The position numbers and the translations under genes are program-made. A DNA stretch of 64,000 nt, taken from positions 124,001-188,000 of the forward strand of contig NZ_CP071935.1 in the NCBI RefSeq assembly GCF_030062585.1, written 5' to 3'. A model generated the notes under the pieces. The model was not told the origin of the DNA. It saw only the letters and a program-made list of their open reading frames with translations, and made no database searches. Below are positions 62,963 through 64,000 of the stretch, in pieces (position 1 is the first letter of the stretch; each line of letters opens with the position of its first letter). The DNA comes from Helicobacter pylori (lineage in GTDB: Bacteria > Campylobacterota > Campylobacteria > Campylobacterales > Helicobacteraceae).

Positions 62963-64000
62963 ATGGAAAAATATCATAGCGACCAAGAATACGAAGAAAT
63001 CATCACCGACCAATTAGGCGATATGCAATTAAGGGAAAATTTGCGTTCTGCAATGGATACCTTAAGGGCTAATCGTAAGAATCTCCTTAAAAATCGTTAC
63101 AGCGAGTGGGAAAATTTAAGGGAATTAGGCAAAGAAGTCAAGCTTAAAATCTTATCCAGGCTTGATGAATATTTGGAATTGTTTGAAAAAAACGCCACCA
63201 AAAACGGCTTTAAAATCCACTACGCTAAAGACGGCGATGAAGCTAATGAAATCATTTACAACCTCGCTAAAGAAAAGAATATCAAGCGCATTTTAAAACA
63301 AAAATCCATGGCGAGCGAAGAAATTGGCTTGAACCATTACTTGAAAGAAAAGGGCATTCAAGCGCAAGAAACGGATTTGGGCGAATTGATTATCCAACTC
63401 ATTAATGAACACCCTGTGCATATTGTCGTGCCAGCCATCCATAAAAACCGCAAGCAAATCGGTAAGATTTTTGAAGAAAAACTCAACGCCGCTTATGAAG
63501 AAGAGCCTGAAAAGCTCAATGCGATCGCCAGAAAACACATGCGCAAAGAATTTGAAAGCTTTAAAATGGGGATCAGTGGGGTTAATTTCGCTATCGCTAA
63601 TGAGGGAGCGATCTGGTTAGTGGAAAATGAAGGCAATGGCAGAATGAGCACCACCGCATGCGATGTGCATGTCGCAATTTGTGGGATTGAAAAATTAGTA
63701 GAAAGCTTTGATGATGCAGCGATTTTAAACAATCTGCTCGCCCCGAGTGCGGTGGGTGTGCCTATCACATGTTATCAAAACATCATCACAGGCCCCAGAA
63801 AAGAGGGCGATTTAGACGGCCCTAAAGAAGCCCACATCATTTTATTAGACAACAACCGCTCCAATATTTTGGCTGATGAAAAGTATTACCGTGCTCTTTC
63901 ATGCATTCGTTGCGGGACTTGTTTGAACCACTGCCCTGTGTATGATAAAATCGGTGGGCATGCCTATCTTTCTACTTATCCTGGCCCTATAGGCGTGGTG
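62963..64000 (+). CDS. lutB: Lactate utilisation protein LutB (5' part, runs off window)
   Basis: 346 residues visible, open at the right edge. AAGGAATAATCA precedes the ATG. An N-terminal helical region leads to the LUD domain (about 85-300, ISGVNFAIANEGAIWLVENEGN) and the start of the ferredoxin-type segment CIRCGTCLNHCP near residue 315. The remaining Fe-S ligands and lutC should follow outside. It is the second gene of the lut operon and partners the lctP permeases. Confidence 0.93.
   Translation, partial: MEKYHSDQEYEEIITDQLGDMQLRENLRSAMDTLRANRKNLLKNRYSEWENLRELGKEVKLKILSRLDEYLELFEKNATKNGFKIHYAKDGDEANEIIYNLAKEKNIKRILKQKSMASEEIGLNHYLKEKGIQAQETDLGELIIQLINEHPVHIVVPAIHKNRKQIGKIFEEKLNAAYEEEPEKLNAIARKHMRKEFESFKMGISGVNFAIANEGAIWLVENEGNGRMSTTACDVHVAICGIEKLVESFDDAAILNNLLAPSAVGVPITCYQNIITGPRKEGDLDGPKEAHIILLDNNRSNILADEKYYRALSCIRCGTCLNHCPVYDKIGGHAYLSTYPGPIGVV

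Overview
The window is a chromosomal segment of Helicobacter pylori. This is judged from protein content recalled from the family: frdCAB with its characteristic subunits, HcpD Sel1-repeat protein, ArsRS, the remote CheZ, CBF2 peptidyl-prolyl isomerase, cbb3 oxidase and tandem lactate permeases. The A/T-rich DNA, the many TATAAT -10 boxes without clear -35 boxes, and a phase-variable poly-C tract fit. Gene order follows the known order of this part of the species' chromosome except for one inserted block. No rRNA, tRNA, CRISPR array or intact insertion sequence was seen.

Layout. 1-1251: end of one gene, two small exported proteins and a structured non-coding stretch. 1271-8193 (minus): a long housekeeping run, tpiA-fabI-lpxD-metK-ndk-yceD-rpmF-plsX-fabH (lipid precursor, envelope, methionine and nucleotide metabolism). 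8407-13588 (plus): fumarate reductase frdCAB and a phospholipase-D-type lipoprotein. 13594-19494 (minus): membrane proteins, SPOR protein, glyA, lysS, CvpA family. 19719-22660 (plus): lnt, an ABC ATPase and pseI (pseudaminic acid for flagellin glycosylation). 22738-27268 (minus): accessory restriction-modification block resembling LlaJI: a cytosine-C5 methyltransferase, a broken second methylase-like gene, an McrB-like AAA+ GTPase and an McrC-like nuclease. 27781-30205 (minus): efp, fba, cbf2. 30682-41344 (plus): fliR, moeA, prfB, cheZ, a U32 peptidase, arsRS, hemB, yebC. 42023-50603: hcpD, an LPS glucosyltransferase, aroK, an FtsB-like protein, eno, recA, mqnD. 51215-55996 (minus): the ccoNOQP cbb3 oxidase operon with four small membrane or exported genes behind it. 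56166-64000: a DASS carrier, mutY, two lctP permeases and lutAB, which runs off the window.

How it fits together: frdCAB, mqnD (menaquinone), the cbb3 oxidase, lctP and lutAB form a respiratory theme (lactate and fumarate as donor and acceptor, with a microaerobic terminal oxidase). arsRS, pseI, cheZ, fliR and the LPS enzyme serve acid response, motility and surface structure.

Most notable points: (i) the LlaJI-like block has intact-looking restriction subunits but a second methylase gene broken by both a frameshift and an in-frame stop; (ii) a family of four related intergenic repeats, G-rich on the coding strand, each lies just downstream of a gene in that gene's orientation, and one contains a canonical G-quadruplex pattern; (iii) the poly-C tract at the arsS 3' end gives three alternative C-termini; (iv) a probable leaderless mRNA at 50603, two places where divergent -10 boxes abut or overlap, and a mutY frame whose only plausible start is CTG. 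HP numbers quoted are from memory of strain 26695 gene order and were not checked.
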